From positions 3,038,001-3,102,000 of the forward strand of contig OZ245886.1 of the NCBI GenBank assembly GCA_965229525.1: DNA of 64,000 nt, given 5' to 3'. Below are positions 1 to 8,787 of the stretch, one piece after another (positions within the stretch are counted from its first letter, which is position 1; each line of letters begins with the position of its first letter). The notes below the pieces were generated by a model. That model did not search any database. It was not told the origin of the DNA and saw only the letters and a list, made by a program, of their open reading frames with translations. The stretch is from HXMU1420-13 sp965229525 (lineage in GTDB: Bacteria > Bacteroidota > Rhodothermia > Balneolales > Balneolaceae). The position numbers and the translations under genes were made by a program.

Positions 1-1557
1 AAGCCAGACAAACTTCCTATACCAGATTCAGAAAAAGAAAGGGCGTCACAGCTCCATCAGGAATTGGTTGAAGTTATTGCAGAGAACGACGAAACATTGA
101 TGGATATTTATTTTGAGCATGGTGAACTCGATGAGGAACAAATGCAGAATGGGTTAAATCTTTCGTTGATTAATGGAAACATCAATCCAGTATTCTGCGC
201 TTGTGCATCTAGAAATATGGGAACCGGACGAATTATGGGCTTCATCGACGACGTTGCTCCAAATCCGCTTGAAGTTAACCCTCCTAAAACGGTAGATGGT
301 GATGATGTTGTTCTTGATCCCGACGGCAAACCAATTATGTTTTTATTTAAAACTCATTCAGAGTCGCATGTTGGAGATTTGATCTACTTTAAAGTATATG
401 GCGGTGAAGTTAAAGCCGGGATGGATCTTCAGAATTCCCGCAATTCAAATATTGTTCGTCTGGGTAATTTGTACTTAACGGAAGGGCATAAACGAATCGA
501 AATACCTGAAATCAAAACTGGGGATATTGGCGCAGTAGTAAAACTTAAGGACAGTGAAGTGAATGATACGCTTCATGAAAAAGGCCATGATGTAACGTTA
601 GATCCAATACATTTCCCATCAACGGTTATCCGAACAGCGGTTAAGCTGAAGAAGGAAGGGGATGAGGATAAACTTGGTAATGCCCTGCATCAGATTCATC
701 GTGAAGATCCTTCTGCAATCATCGAGCATAGCCAGGAACTAAAGCAGATTATTATCCATGGGCAGGGTGAAGAGCACCTCAACACCATTGAGCATGCTTT
801 AACCAATCGATTTAAGCTTGATGTTGAATTTAATACCCCAAGAATTCCATATCGAGAAACTATTACGAGTGATGTTCGAGTGAAGTACAAGCACAAAAAA
901 CAATCCGGTGGTGCAGGCCAATACGGCGAGGTTCACTTGTTGATCGAACCATATAAGGAAGGCAAAGCAATGCCGGATGATATTAAGGTTCGTAAGGTTG
1001 AAGAGCATGATTTGCCATGGGGTGGAAAGTTAATATTCCAGAATTGCATTGTTGGTGGCGTGATTGATAATCGTTTCATGCCTGCAATCGTGAAAGGAGT
1101 TATGGAAAAAATGGAGAACGGTCCAATGAGTGGTTGCCGGGCTCGAGATATCCGAGTTTCTGTTTACGATGGTTCAATGCACTCTGTGGATTCGAACGAA
1201 GCCGCTTTCAAAACTGCCGCTCGAATGGCTTTCCGTAATGGATTCCTGGACGCTAATCCTCAATTACTCGAACCTGTATATGAAATCACAGTAACAGTCC
1301 CCGCAGATTATATGGGCGATGTGATGAGTGATCTTGGAACTCGACGTGGTCAAATTCAGGGAATGGACTCTGAAGGTGCACTTCAACAGATAAAGGCTCA
1401 TGTTCCTCTTGAGGAGCTTGACCATTATTCAACTAGGTTGAAGTCGATGACACAAGGTAGCGCCACTTACACGCGTGAATACAGTCATTATGCTCCTGTT
1501 CCATTTGAGATTCAGGAACGTGTGATTCAGGAAAACCTGGAGCTGGAAGAAGCGTAA
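1..1557 (+). CDS. fusA: Elongation factor G-like GTPase, C-terminal part (5' end outside window)
   Basis: The frame is open from base 1, so the gene starts before the window and only about 518 residues are visible. The G domain is missing here. What remains reads as EF-G domains II to V: a domain II stretch beginning around SHVGDLIYFKVYGG, a domain IV hallmark KQSGGAGQYGEV (canonical EF-G has GGRGQFG-type sequence), and a domain V segment with GTRRGQIQGMD. EF-G catalyses GTP-driven translocation of tRNA and mRNA on the ribosome, and paralogues can act in recycling. The GGAGQYGEV version is more typical of the EF-G2/EF-G-like subgroup than of the main EF-G, so a paralogue is possible. The gene ends just before a strong terminator. 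Confidence 0.85.
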   Translation, partial: KPDKLPIPDSEKERASQLHQELVEVIAENDETLMDIYFEHGELDEEQMQNGLNLSLINGNINPVFCACASRNMGTGRIMGFIDDVAPNPLEVNPPKTVDGDDVVLDPDGKPIMFLFKTHSESHVGDLIYFKVYGGEVKAGMDLQNSRNSNIVRLGNLYLTEGHKRIEIPEIKTGDIGAVVKLKDSEVNDTLHEKGHDVTLDPIHFPSTVIRTAVKLKKEGDEDKLGNALHQIHREDPSAIIEHSQELKQIIIHGQGEEHLNTIEHALTNRFKLDVEFNTPRIPYRETITSDVRVKYKHKKQSGGAGQYGEVHLLIEPYKEGKAMPDDIKVRKVEEHDLPWGGKLIFQNCIVGGVIDNRFMPAIVKGVMEKMENGPMSGCRARDIRVSVYDGSMHSVDSNEAAFKTAARMAFRNGFLDANPQLLEPVYEITVTVPADYMGDVMSDLGTRRGQIQGMDSEGALQQIKAHVPLEELDHYSTRLKSMTQGSATYTREYSHYAPVPFEIQERVIQENLELEEA

Positions 1558-1593
1558 TTCAATTAAGAATTATTCAATTATCAATTATGAATA

Positions 1594-1626
1594 GGGCGAG
1601 AGGCGAAAGCTTCCTCGCCTTTTTTA
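1594..1626 (+). terminator. Rho-independent terminator after EF-G gene
   Basis: GGCGAG (1595-1600) pairs with CTCGCC (1614-1619). An inner stem is capped by a GAAA tetraloop, and a run of T follows. It lies 37 bases after the EF-G stop codon. The T run overlaps the stop of the convergent SDR gene at 1624. Confidence 0.85.
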
Positions 1627-2259
1627 TTGAATAAATTTCGGTTGACTATCAGTGGAATTAAGATTCCGAATAATCCACTCTGCTACATCGCTTCTTCGAA
1701 TGGTAGAGAACAGGGAATAGGTATTGGTGGGTTTGGCCTTTCCAGTTGGAGAACCTGGAATCAACGTAACCGGACGGACCGCGATGGATTCTATCTCCGA
1801 TTCCTGAACTAGTTTCTCGGCCTTTTCTAAATCTTGATAGGCTACTCCAATATTTCCAAATGAGATCATTTTTTTGATGATTGGAGTGCAGTATTCTCGA
1901 CTTTTACCAACTCCCGCTGCGCTTATCCAAAATAAGCGAACATTCTTTTTTGATTGAGCTGCACTGATGATGTTCGAAGTTACTGTCTCAACCAGGTCTG
2001 GGGGAGATTGAATTTTTGCCCATGGACTTAAACCTGCTCTTCGAATGCCAATACAAGAAATGATGGTCATATCATCTTCTAAAATAGAATCCATAAACGC
2101 AGAGTCGGTGACTTCTCCTCTGATAAATTTAACCCCATCCGGCGCATTGTAAGCTGAGCTTGGTCGTATAACAGCGGTGATTTTCAAACCTTGTTGATGA
2201 GCTAACTTTACCACCCATTGTCCAATCCCCCCTGATGCACCTAATACAAGAATTTTCAT
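1624..2259 (-). CDS. NAD(P)-binding atypical SDR / NmrA-like protein
   Basis: A 211-residue protein starting with a Rossmann dinucleotide-binding motif, GASGGIGQWVVKLA (GxxGxxG), near residues 7-20. It continues with the usual SDR-like pattern of an RGEVTD acidic turn, ISCIG and an active-region SAAGVGKS stretch. Length and sequence fit the extended/atypical NAD(P)H-binding family (NmrA/YwnB type), whose members are epimerases, reductases or redox sensors. The substrate cannot be read from the sequence. Its ATG overlaps the stop of the upstream DUF1080 gene by four bases (ATGA type), so the two are very likely translated from one mRNA. Confidence 0.8.
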   Translation of the reverse strand: MKILVLGASGGIGQWVVKLAHQQGLKITAVIRPSSAYNAPDGVKFIRGEVTDSAFMDSILEDDMTIISCIGIRRAGLSPWAKIQSPPDLVETVTSNIISAAQSKKNVRLFWISAAGVGKSREYCTPIIKKMISFGNIGVAYQDLEKAEKLVQESEIESIAVRPVTLIPGSPTGKAKPTNTYSLFSTIRRSDVAEWIIRNLNSTDSQPKFIQ

Positions 2260-2972
2260 AACTCTCGTATTCGAATATTTCGGAAAGCAATCATATCCCC
2301 ATGATCCTGTAAGCTAATATGTCCGCTTTGAGATTTACCCCAATTTGGAAAGTTAATCCACTGGCTCGCCTGATAGGTTGAATCATATTCTACTGAATTT
2401 CGATCATATTCGAGTACAAGTTCATTATTTAGCCAATGTTCAGTATCTCCGTCATTCACTTTAATACGCACCTTATTCCATTCTCCGGCAGGATGTAAAG
2501 TTTTTGGTCCGGCAGGGTAGAGAGCAAACACTGAAGCCGTGTATTGAAATTCTCGAACCTTATTCGCAAAGTGATAATCATCTAAAATCTGGTATTCGTG
2601 CCCCGTAAAATAATCCATCGCACTGGTTGAGTCTTCAACTACGTGATACATTATACCGCTATTTCCACCTTCGCTGTTTCTAAATTCCAGTTCTAACTCG
2701 AAATTATCGAATTGTTCAACGGTCATTAAAGATTCTTCAAACCCAGTATTTATTCCAGGTCCATCACCTTCACGAGAGGCGATTATCATTCCATCTTCGA
2801 TTTCCCATTTGGGTGAGATCGAATCCGAATCAGCTCCATACATTTTCCATCCGGTGAATGTTTCTCCATCAAAAAGTATAGTCCAGCCAGATTCAGTTTG
2901 TTGATTTTGATTAGAGCAACTAACCAATATTAGGCTAATTGTAAGTAGAAGAAGAGCATTTGAAAATTTCAT
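2256..2972 (-). CDS. DUF1080 (3-keto-disaccharide hydrolase-like) lipoprotein
   Basis: A 238-residue protein with a lipoprotein signal (hydrophobic stretch ending LILVSCSN, Cys at about residue 19), so it should be lipid-anchored in the envelope. The mature part begins with WTILFDGETFTGWKMYG and continues with GNSGIMYHV and the late SGHISLQDHGD signature. These are hallmarks of the DUF1080 concanavalin-like beta-sandwich family, members of which act on sugars (3-keto-glucoside hydrolases). It shares a four-base overlap with the downstream SDR gene. A joint role in sugar oxidation and hydrolysis is plausible but inferred. Confidence 0.85.
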   Translation of the reverse strand: MKFSNALLLLTISLILVSCSNQNQQTESGWTILFDGETFTGWKMYGADSDSISPKWEIEDGMIIASREGDGPGINTGFEESLMTVEQFDNFELELEFRNSEGGNSGIMYHVVEDSTSAMDYFTGHEYQILDDYHFANKVREFQYTASVFALYPAGPKTLHPAGEWNKVRIKVNDGDTEHWLNNELVLEYDRNSVEYDSTYQASQWINFPNWGKSQSGHISLQDHGDMIAFRNIRIREL

Positions 2973-3008
2973 ATTTGGAGAGTATACAATCGAATTAGAT
3001 TAATCAAC

Positions 3009-3668
3009 TTAATGAAGTTTCTTTCCAACAATCACGGCAAATTCCGGGGTAATCATTTCATCAAGGACTTCTGTCTCTGGTTCAATTTCATGAATACTTG
3101 TATGTATCTCAAAACCATGTTTGATGAATAAGTTTTCAATATCCTCAGTGCTAAAATGTTTAAAATTATACTTAGTAGATGGGTATTTTCTCAAACATCC
3201 TTCGGGGCGAATTGTAATGGCAAACAATCCATTAGTCTTTAATACTCGATGACCTTCAAGTAAGGATTTATCTAAATCACCCCAAAAGTAAATGGTATTC
3301 ACGGTAAAGAGTTTGTCAACAGAGTTGGATGAAACTGGAAGATTTATAATATCACCGAGAAAGAATTCTGCTCCTTTATTTTCTAAATGGGTGTTGTTAT
3401 TTCGAAGCGCCAACTCAACCATATCAGAGGAATAATCTATCCCAATATATTTTACTGATGCAGCCTTTTCTAAGATTGTTTGCGTGTATGCACCATTTGC
3501 CATACCAACTTCCAGGATTGTTTCCTGAGGTTTAATGTCGAGTAACTCTATAGTTTTCAAGTTCATTTGCTGATTACTTTCATTCATTTTATCAGCAACT
3601 TCTCGTCCAAATTCTCCATTTGGTTTTCTAAGCTGTGCTGCTACTTCTTTTAGGAAATCCTCATTCAT
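3009..3668 (-). CDS. Class I SAM-dependent methyltransferase
   Basis: About 219 residues from the chosen start, which is preceded by AAAAGGATC as a ribosome-binding site; an upstream in-frame start at 3698 would add ten residues without support. SAM motif I is ETILEVGMANGAYT, followed by the acidic YIGIDYSSDMVELA motif and the motif IV-like VDKLFTVNTIYFWGD, as in the Methyltransf_11/UbiE-like family. The acceptor cannot be deduced. It is transcribed divergently from the small secreted protein at 3794. Confidence 0.82.
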   Translation of the reverse strand: MNEDFLKEVAAQLRKPNGEFGREVADKMNESNQQMNLKTIELLDIKPQETILEVGMANGAYTQTILEKAASVKYIGIDYSSDMVELALRNNNTHLENKGAEFFLGDIINLPVSSNSVDKLFTVNTIYFWGDLDKSLLEGHRVLKTNGLFAITIRPEGCLRKYPSTKYNFKHFSTEDIENLFIKHGFEIHTSIHEIEPETEVLDEMITPEFAVIVGKKLH

Positions 3669-3748
3669 GTAATGTGATCCTTTTAGTTTGCCCGGCAATA
3701 CTTAATAATTTCTATCGAACATTAATTAGCCTTAATATTTTAAATAGT

Positions 3749-3763
3749 AGGTACTTACTACCT
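3749..3763. promoter_or_regulatory. Small inverted repeat in divergent intergenic region
   Basis: AGGTA-CTTAC-TACCT is a perfect five-base inverted repeat with a five-base spacer. It lies in the 95-base region between the divergent methyltransferase and the secreted-protein gene. It could be an operator for either gene, but arms this short also occur by chance. Confidence 0.25.
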
Positions 3764-3793
3764 TTATTAAGCTAAAGAAATATAGGTATAGAG

Positions 3794-4150
3794 ATGAAAA
3801 CGTTGGCAATTTTATTAACATACGTAATAGGGTTTAATCTCCCTGGATCGAGCAGTGCTCAAAACTTTGAAGGAACCTGGTCGGCTACCCTTCACTCACC
3901 CGAGGGTAATATTGAAGTTATTTATCAGTTTCTTGTTGATGGTGATGACCTAACCGGAACAGCTTTTTTACCAAATGGGACTTTTCCAATTAGCCAGGGA
4001 TTTATAAACGGTAACACTATTTCCTTTGTAATTATGTATGGAGATATCCGAATTTTTCATACGGGCTATTACCTTAGAGAACAACTCTTGATGAGTACCA
4101 CCTATCAAGGCAATAGTGGTCAGCTCACATTTGATAGAGTTAAAGATTAG
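3794..4150 (+). CDS. Small secreted protein of unknown function
   Basis: A 118-residue protein with an N-terminal signal peptide (hydrophobic residues 3-20, cleavage likely after SSSAQ). The mature part is about 95 residues and beta-rich, with a start NFEGTWSATL and repeated G/T/F-rich strands. This resembles small lipocalin-like or secreted beta-sandwich proteins common in Bacteroidota, but no family is certain. It stands alone between a divergent methyltransferase and a strong terminator. Confidence 0.7.
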   Translation: MKTLAILLTYVIGFNLPGSSSAQNFEGTWSATLHSPEGNIEVIYQFLVDGDDLTGTAFLPNGTFPISQGFINGNTISFVIMYGDIRIFHTGYYLREQLLMSTTYQGNSGQLTFDRVKD

Positions 4151-4170
4151 ATTGCAAACAAAGCATTTGA

Positions 4171-4201
4171 AAAGCTCATCTCGAATAGATGGGCTTTTTT
4201 T
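4171..4201 (+). terminator. Rho-independent terminator
   Basis: AGCTCATCT (4173-4181) and AGATGGGCT (4187-4195) form a nine-pair stem with one G-T pair and a CGAAT loop, followed by seven T. It sits 20 bases after the secreted-protein stop. Confidence 0.88.
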
Positions 4202-4246
4202 GGTTCATCTGGTTTCTAAAGAAATCTTCATTTTCGCCATAAGCAT

Positions 4247-4309
4247 AAGTCATTTATTAATGACTTCTATTCTAGATTAACGCCCCTTAATTATTAAGAT
4301 TTTTGGGCG
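4247..4309 (+). promoter_or_regulatory. Two stem-loops in the 5' region of a small secreted-protein gene
   Basis: AAGTCATT (4247-4254) and AATGACTT (4259-4266) form a perfect eight-pair hairpin with a TATT loop. Then CGCCC (4281-4285) pairs with GGGCG (4305-4309), enclosing CTTAA-TTA-TTAAG. Both lie in the 150 bases between a terminator and the start at 4353. They could be operators or a leader RNA structure. No known riboswitch class is recognised. Confidence 0.4.
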
Positions 4310-4352
4310 TCCGTAGTTTTGGTGTAGATAAAAAATCAAGAACCAACCCGCC

Positions 4353-4682
4353 ATGATGTTGAAACAAACGGCAATTTTAGTGATGTTCCTTTTTGTTTTG
4401 ATGGCCTCTGCGTCAGCTCAGCCAAGAGATTCGCAGATGACTGAGGAGCTTGAAGCTCCAAAAGTTAAAACTGTTTTTTTATCAGATTTCCAATCCAATG
4501 GAAGGACAGTTCTAAAAACCACTGCAGCAACCATCGAATCCCCCTTTACCGATGGTGTTGCAGCTGGTGAACTGAATAATGAGGTAAAAATTTTGGATAA
4601 ATACGAATTACTAAAAGACGACTATTTCACCCGTAAGCCTATTATACTTCTACAGAATTCTAGATCAAGAACGGACGATTAG
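4353..4682 (+). CDS. Small secreted protein of unknown function
   Basis: A 109-residue protein with a classic signal peptide (MMLKQTAILVMFLFVLMA, cleavage near ASAQ). The mature part of about 86 residues is hydrophilic with no recognisable domain, ending RSRTDD. It is a free-standing gene with a structured 5' region and its own terminator. That arrangement suggests a real, separately regulated transcript. Function unknown. Confidence 0.65.
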   Translation: MMLKQTAILVMFLFVLMASASAQPRDSQMTEELEAPKVKTVFLSDFQSNGRTVLKTTAATIESPFTDGVAAGELNNEVKILDKYELLKDDYFTRKPIILLQNSRSRTDD

Positions 4683-4730
4683 CCAAAGTAGGGTAGGTTA
4701 ATCACTCTGTTCTTTTACGTAGCTTTGGTA

Positions 4731-4763
4731 GCTCATTCCCTGATTAGGAATGAGCTTTTTTTA
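4731..4763 (+). terminator. Rho-independent terminator
   Basis: GCTCATTCC (4731-4739) pairs perfectly with GGAATGAGC (4747-4755), with a seven-base loop and seven T following. It ends the 4353-4682 gene. Confidence 0.9.
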
Positions 4764-4789
4764 TGTGAATCATTTTTCTAATATCGGCG

Positions 4790-5386
4790 ATGCCTTTAAA
4801 TGATTCCCTGATCAAGTCTTTAATTGATAGGAATATTTGGAATGATGAATGTCCGGTACATTATTCCGAATTAACCGTTCAGAAAGTGCCTTACATAAAT
4901 TTTGAAGGCTTCTCTCAGATTGGTGAATTACTTGTTGCAACCAAAGTTGTGGAAAATGTCGCAATGATCTTTGAAGAATTATATCACAAACGATTTCCAA
5001 TTCATCAAATTCAATTAATCGATCATTTTAATGGAGATGATATTGCTTCGATGGAGGCAAACAACTCATCGGCTTATAACGGACGTAAAGTGATGAATAC
5101 CGAACGCTGGTCGAGCCATGCATATGGTGTTGCAATTGATATCAACCCACATCAAAATCCATATATGGTGTTGGATCAGGAATCTTCGACTATTAAAGTT
5201 TATCCGCAAAAGGGATTGAATTTTGTAAATAGAGGGGTAAAAAAACCAGGGATGGTAGAAGAAATCGTGCCAATATTTGCACAATACGGATTTACAGAAT
5301 GGGGCGGAAACTGGGAATTAAAGCCCGATTATCATCACTTTCAGCTACCCTGGGAAAAAATCAACCAGATGTTTTCAGGTTCTTAA
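4790..5386 (+). CDS. M15 family (VanY/Ddp-like) zinc peptidase
   Basis: A 198-residue protein carrying the M15 D-Ala-D-Ala peptidase signature. SSHAYGVAID matches SxHxxGxAxD and supplies the zinc-binding His and Asp. The C-terminal EWGGNWELKPDYHHFQ contains the catalytic Glu and the last zinc-binding His. It probably cleaves cell-wall cross-bridge or stem peptides. No signal peptide is visible in the first 30 residues, so export would need another route, or it acts in the cytoplasm on recycled peptides. The carrier gene follows 12 bases later on the same strand. Confidence 0.85.
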   Translation: MPLNDSLIKSLIDRNIWNDECPVHYSELTVQKVPYINFEGFSQIGELLVATKVVENVAMIFEELYHKRFPIHQIQLIDHFNGDDIASMEANNSSAYNGRKVMNTERWSSHAYGVAIDINPHQNPYMVLDQESSTIKVYPQKGLNFVNRGVKKPGMVEEIVPIFAQYGFTEWGGNWELKPDYHHFQLPWEKINQMFSGS

Positions 5387-5398
5387 AATAACTGCAAC

Positions 5399-6820
5399 AT
5401 GAATCAACAGCAGGCGATTAAACTTCTAACGGGACCCTTACTTTTTGTACTTGTTTTATTGATCGGTGATCATGAGTCTGAACAGGTAAAAATGATTGCC
5501 GTAGCCCTCTGGATGCTAAGCTGGTGGGTAACAGCAGCAATCCCAATTGGTGTTACAGCTCTTTTGCCTATTGTTTTGCTGCCTATTCTTGACATACTTA
5601 GTCTTCGTGAGACAACAATTAATTATGCGAACCCGGTTATCTATCTATTTTTTGGTGGATTTGTATTAGGGTTGGCTATCGAAAAATGGGATTTACATCG
5701 AAGAATCGCTTTAAATATCATGATTCTGGCTGGCGAGAAACCATCTAGAATTATTCTAGGAGGAATGCTTGCAACCTCTTTGCTATCTATGTGGATAAGC
5801 AACACGGCAACAACAGTAATGATGCTACCTATTGGGATGTCTGTGGTGATGCTTTTAAAGGATAAGTTTGATGATCCTTCATCCTATAAAAATTTCGCCC
5901 TAACATTAATGCTTGGAATCGCCTATGCTGCAAATATTGGCGGGATTGCTACAATCATTGGAACGCCGCCAAATCTTGTGCTTGCAGGTATTGTTGAAGA
6001 AAGTGGTCTTGAGCCCTTAAGTTTCGCAAATTGGTTGTTCTTTGCACTTCCTTTAGTCACAATGTTATTTGTGATTGTTTACACTGTGAATACGAAAATC
6101 ATTTATCCGGTAAAAATTAAGGAACTACCCGGTATTCGAGCCTTAATTTCAGAAGAGTTGAAGAAGCTTGGAAGTCTTAAGAAAGGAGAGAAACGAGTTA
6201 TGATTGTAATGCTCGTAACTGCACTTTGCTGGATTTTTCGTACTCAAATCACCAAAATTGAGGCTCTTTCTTCCATTTCTGATACTGGAATTGCAATTGC
6301 CGCCTCAATCGCTCTGTTTATGATTCCTTCAGGTAAACGTGATCAACCATTGCTGGAATGGCCTGATACAAAACGCTTACCGTGGGATATTCTTTTGCTA
6401 TTTGGAGGGGGGATTTCCTTAGCCAAAGGTCTGGAGGTTACAAATGTAGTTGGGGCGTTAGGGAACTGGATCAGCGCGAACACCATAGCCGAACCACTGA
6501 TCATTATTTTAGTGGTTTGCGGATTTGCATTATTTCTAACAGAAATAATGAGTAACGTGGCTCTGGTCGCTGTATTTATCCCGGTTTCGTTTGTTATTGC
6601 ACAGTTTTTTGGTTTAGATGAACTCCAATTAGCAATTCCGCTTACCATTGGTGCCAGTTGTGCATTTATGTTCCCAATTTCTACCCCACCGAATGCAATT
6701 GTATTTTCGAGTGGTCATATAAAGATGTCTGAAATGGCGAGATCTGGTGTTGTGCTGAATACACTATCTGTACTCATTATTTCGCTGTACTGCTACTTTA
6801 TGCAGGATTATTTCTTCTAG
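5399..6820 (+). CDS. DASS/SLC13-family dicarboxylate (or anion):sodium symporter
   Basis: A 473-residue polytopic membrane protein of normal DASS length. Family signatures are GGFVLGLAIEKWDLHRRIAL near residue 80-100, the first substrate/sodium motif WISNTATT, a second half-site EIMSNVAL, and the C-terminal SCAFMFPISTPPNAIVF. Members import succinate, malate, citrate or sulfate with sodium. The second SNT motif reads SNV here, so ion and substrate preference cannot be assigned. Its 3' end overlaps the convergent OstA-like gene by four bases. Confidence 0.9.
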   Translation: MNQQQAIKLLTGPLLFVLVLLIGDHESEQVKMIAVALWMLSWWVTAAIPIGVTALLPIVLLPILDILSLRETTINYANPVIYLFFGGFVLGLAIEKWDLHRRIALNIMILAGEKPSRIILGGMLATSLLSMWISNTATTVMMLPIGMSVVMLLKDKFDDPSSYKNFALTLMLGIAYAANIGGIATIIGTPPNLVLAGIVEESGLEPLSFANWLFFALPLVTMLFVIVYTVNTKIIYPVKIKELPGIRALISEELKKLGSLKKGEKRVMIVMLVTALCWIFRTQITKIEALSSISDTGIAIAASIALFMIPSGKRDQPLLEWPDTKRLPWDILLLFGGGISLAKGLEVTNVVGALGNWISANTIAEPLIIILVVCGFALFLTEIMSNVALVAVFIPVSFVIAQFFGLDELQLAIPLTIGASCAFMFPISTPPNAIVFSSGHIKMSEMARSGVVLNTLSVLIISLYCYFMQDYFF

Positions 6821-8217
6821 GGCTTTTCATCCAAATCGTTCATAAAACGAACGTATCTATTTGGAAGTGAAAACGGTCGATCTTTTGGGATTGGCTCAAA
6901 TCTCGGGGAGGGAATCAACTTCGGTTTTTTCGGTCTAAGATCAGGATTCCAACTGAAACCGTCTAACGTCCGATTAGCCAAATCTGTGTATTCCGGGAGG
7001 AATAATCCCTCATTTTGTCCCATTTTAGCCTGTATTAAATCACCTTCTTCAAAGAAAAGTGTAGTCGTTGGACTTGTATATTCCATAGCTCCGTCAGGTT
7101 CATCCTCCTCGTTTCTGGTGTGATACAGAATCTGAGAATTTGGGAAGAGCTCTATTCTGGCAATATCACCGGAATCAAAATATGCGATCAGAGTATCACC
7201 TTTCAATTGATTGAGACGCATAGTGAGTGTGTCTTGTTGAACTGAAAACGCATATGGATATGAACTCAGTTTTTTGATTTCAGAACTATCCAATTCAACA
7301 ATAATGTACGGGCCTGTTAGCTGAGTTTGCTTATTCCAGCTTTTAGGTGAACCACTCAAAGTGAAAATCTCACTATCGGAGTCATAAAATAGTGTATCTG
7401 AAAGTGACGAGAATTTTGATGTCCAGACTTTCACACTATCAATTCCCTCTATAGTTGAGGTAGAGTCTTGTTCAAGTAACAATATTTCATTTGCGAATAT
7501 ATGGGTAGTATCAACACTTGATGAATCACTTTCAATATTCATCAAATAGGCATTCTCGCGAGTGTACCTTCTTCCAGTCGAATCGGCTTCTAGATACTCC
7601 CCGGTTAAAACAGCTTCGTTCACACTATCGGAGACAAAAACATTACTGTACAGCTCCAGATAATTATTCTTTCTGTTTATGAAGAGTGAATCACCTTCAG
7701 CATATTGTGTGGAATCCTCTAATTGAACCTTAAACCGAAAAATTGCGCTGTCTTGATTCTGAAAATAAGTACCTGTTTCAGCGGTTAAAGTACCCTGAGA
7801 ATCCTCAAGTCGGATTCCCGAAGGGAAATAAGCAACTTTTGTATCAAAATTATAGTCGACTTGTTTACCGAAAAGTGTTGTACTGTCTTGCCTGATAATA
7901 ACTCTTCCACGGAGCAAACTAATATCATCGTTGGTATAATAAAAAAGTGTGTCTGCCCAGATATTCTCTGTTTCCGTGTCGATTTGAATGTTTCCAAAAG
8001 CTCGCATTTCATCACGATCCAGATAGCGAAACGCACTGTCACAAATCATGGTAACATCTCGCATACTCATTCTTGCATTGAGTAATTTTTGCACACGTTC
8101 GCCATCAACCTCGGTTAATGTTGCCGAATCAAATCGGATGAGTTCAACAATATCCTGCGCTTTCGATAACGTTGAAAGTAACATTGAAACCAGAATGACA
8201 ATGATTACACGTTGCAT
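6817..8217 (-). CDS. OstA-like LPS-transport periplasmic protein (LptA/LptD N-domain type)
   Basis: A 466-residue protein with a signal peptide (cleavage near LSKAQ). Repeated short beta-strand units with DTLFY and YYTNDD-type patterns are typical of the OstA/LptA-like beta-jellyroll fold. In Bacteroidota-type bacteria such long OstA-like proteins accompany LptC and are thought to bridge LPS across the periplasm. The ATG follows directly on the stop codon of lptC, so the pair is translationally coupled. The C-terminal region is proline-rich and basic. Confidence 0.82.
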   Translation of the reverse strand: MQRVIIVILVSMLLSTLSKAQDIVELIRFDSATLTEVDGERVQKLLNARMSMRDVTMICDSAFRYLDRDEMRAFGNIQIDTETENIWADTLFYYTNDDISLLRGRVIIRQDSTTLFGKQVDYNFDTKVAYFPSGIRLEDSQGTLTAETGTYFQNQDSAIFRFKVQLEDSTQYAEGDSLFINRKNNYLELYSNVFVSDSVNEAVLTGEYLEADSTGRRYTRENAYLMNIESDSSSVDTTHIFANEILLLEQDSTSTIEGIDSVKVWTSKFSSLSDTLFYDSDSEIFTLSGSPKSWNKQTQLTGPYIIVELDSSEIKKLSSYPYAFSVQQDTLTMRLNQLKGDTLIAYFDSGDIARIELFPNSQILYHTRNEEDEPDGAMEYTSPTTTLFFEEGDLIQAKMGQNEGLFLPEYTDLANRTLDGFSWNPDLRPKKPKLIPSPRFEPIPKDRPFSLPNRYVRFMNDLDEKP

Positions 8218-8787
8218 TTATTCGATTACCACTTTTCCGCCACCTTCATTAAGAGTGTAATTAGTGAGGTCGGTGTTACCATAAAAACCATTTGCAGCAA
8301 TGCTATCTGGTGGCGAAATAAAAATTACAAACTCCGGAGTACTCACTTTGTCGATATTGCGCTCCCATAAAAGATATTCTGATCGAAGATTTTTTCCGTC
8401 TTCAGTGGTTACATCCACATTTTCAAACATTTGAAATCTACCTTCATCAGGTTCATAATATGCACTATCACAAACAACAGTACTTTCCAGAGTTCCGTCT
8501 TCGCTGTAGATTTTAATTAAAACAGGGCCTCTAATACTGGTCTTATTTTCGCCATTTTGTTGGATATTGTATGAATATGCTCCATTCATATTCATCCTTA
8601 AAACCCCTGCTTCGATAATATTCATGGAAAACCCCCAACTTTCAGTTGAGTTTAACAAAGAATCGCCAAGCGCCAGTTCTACTTGTTCAGAATCGTATTC
8701 ACTTAAGCCGCTACATGAAATAAGATAGAGTGCGGTAAAAAAAAGAGCTATGAGTTTAATCGGTACCAAAATAGCGATCACCTGCAT
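8218..8787 (-). CDS. lptC: LPS export periplasmic protein LptC
   Basis: A 189-residue protein with one N-terminal hydrophobic segment ending in a lipobox-like LISCSG. The body is an LptC/YrbK-like beta fold with TVVCDSAYYEPDEGRFQMFENV and LRSEYLLWERNID, which are typical LptC-family strings. LptC takes LPS from LptBFG and hands it to LptA-type proteins. The start lies inside the 3' end of upp (32-base overlap). A TTG seven codons later would shorten but not remove the overlap. It is immediately followed by the OstA-like gene. Confidence 0.85.
   Translation of the reverse strand: MQVIAILVPIKLIALFFTALYLISCSGLSEYDSEQVELALGDSLLNSTESWGFSMNIIEAGVLRMNMNGAYSYNIQQNGENKTSIRGPVLIKIYSEDGTLESTVVCDSAYYEPDEGRFQMFENVDVTTEDGKNLRSEYLLWERNIDKVSTPEFVIFISPPDSIAANGFYGNTDLTNYTLNEGGGKVVIE

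Noticed and set aside
4302..4321. Bacteroidota-type promoter with TAGTTTTG matching TAnnTTTG
   Set aside because: The upstream TTTG partner is only eight bases away instead of about 19, so the spacing is wrong.
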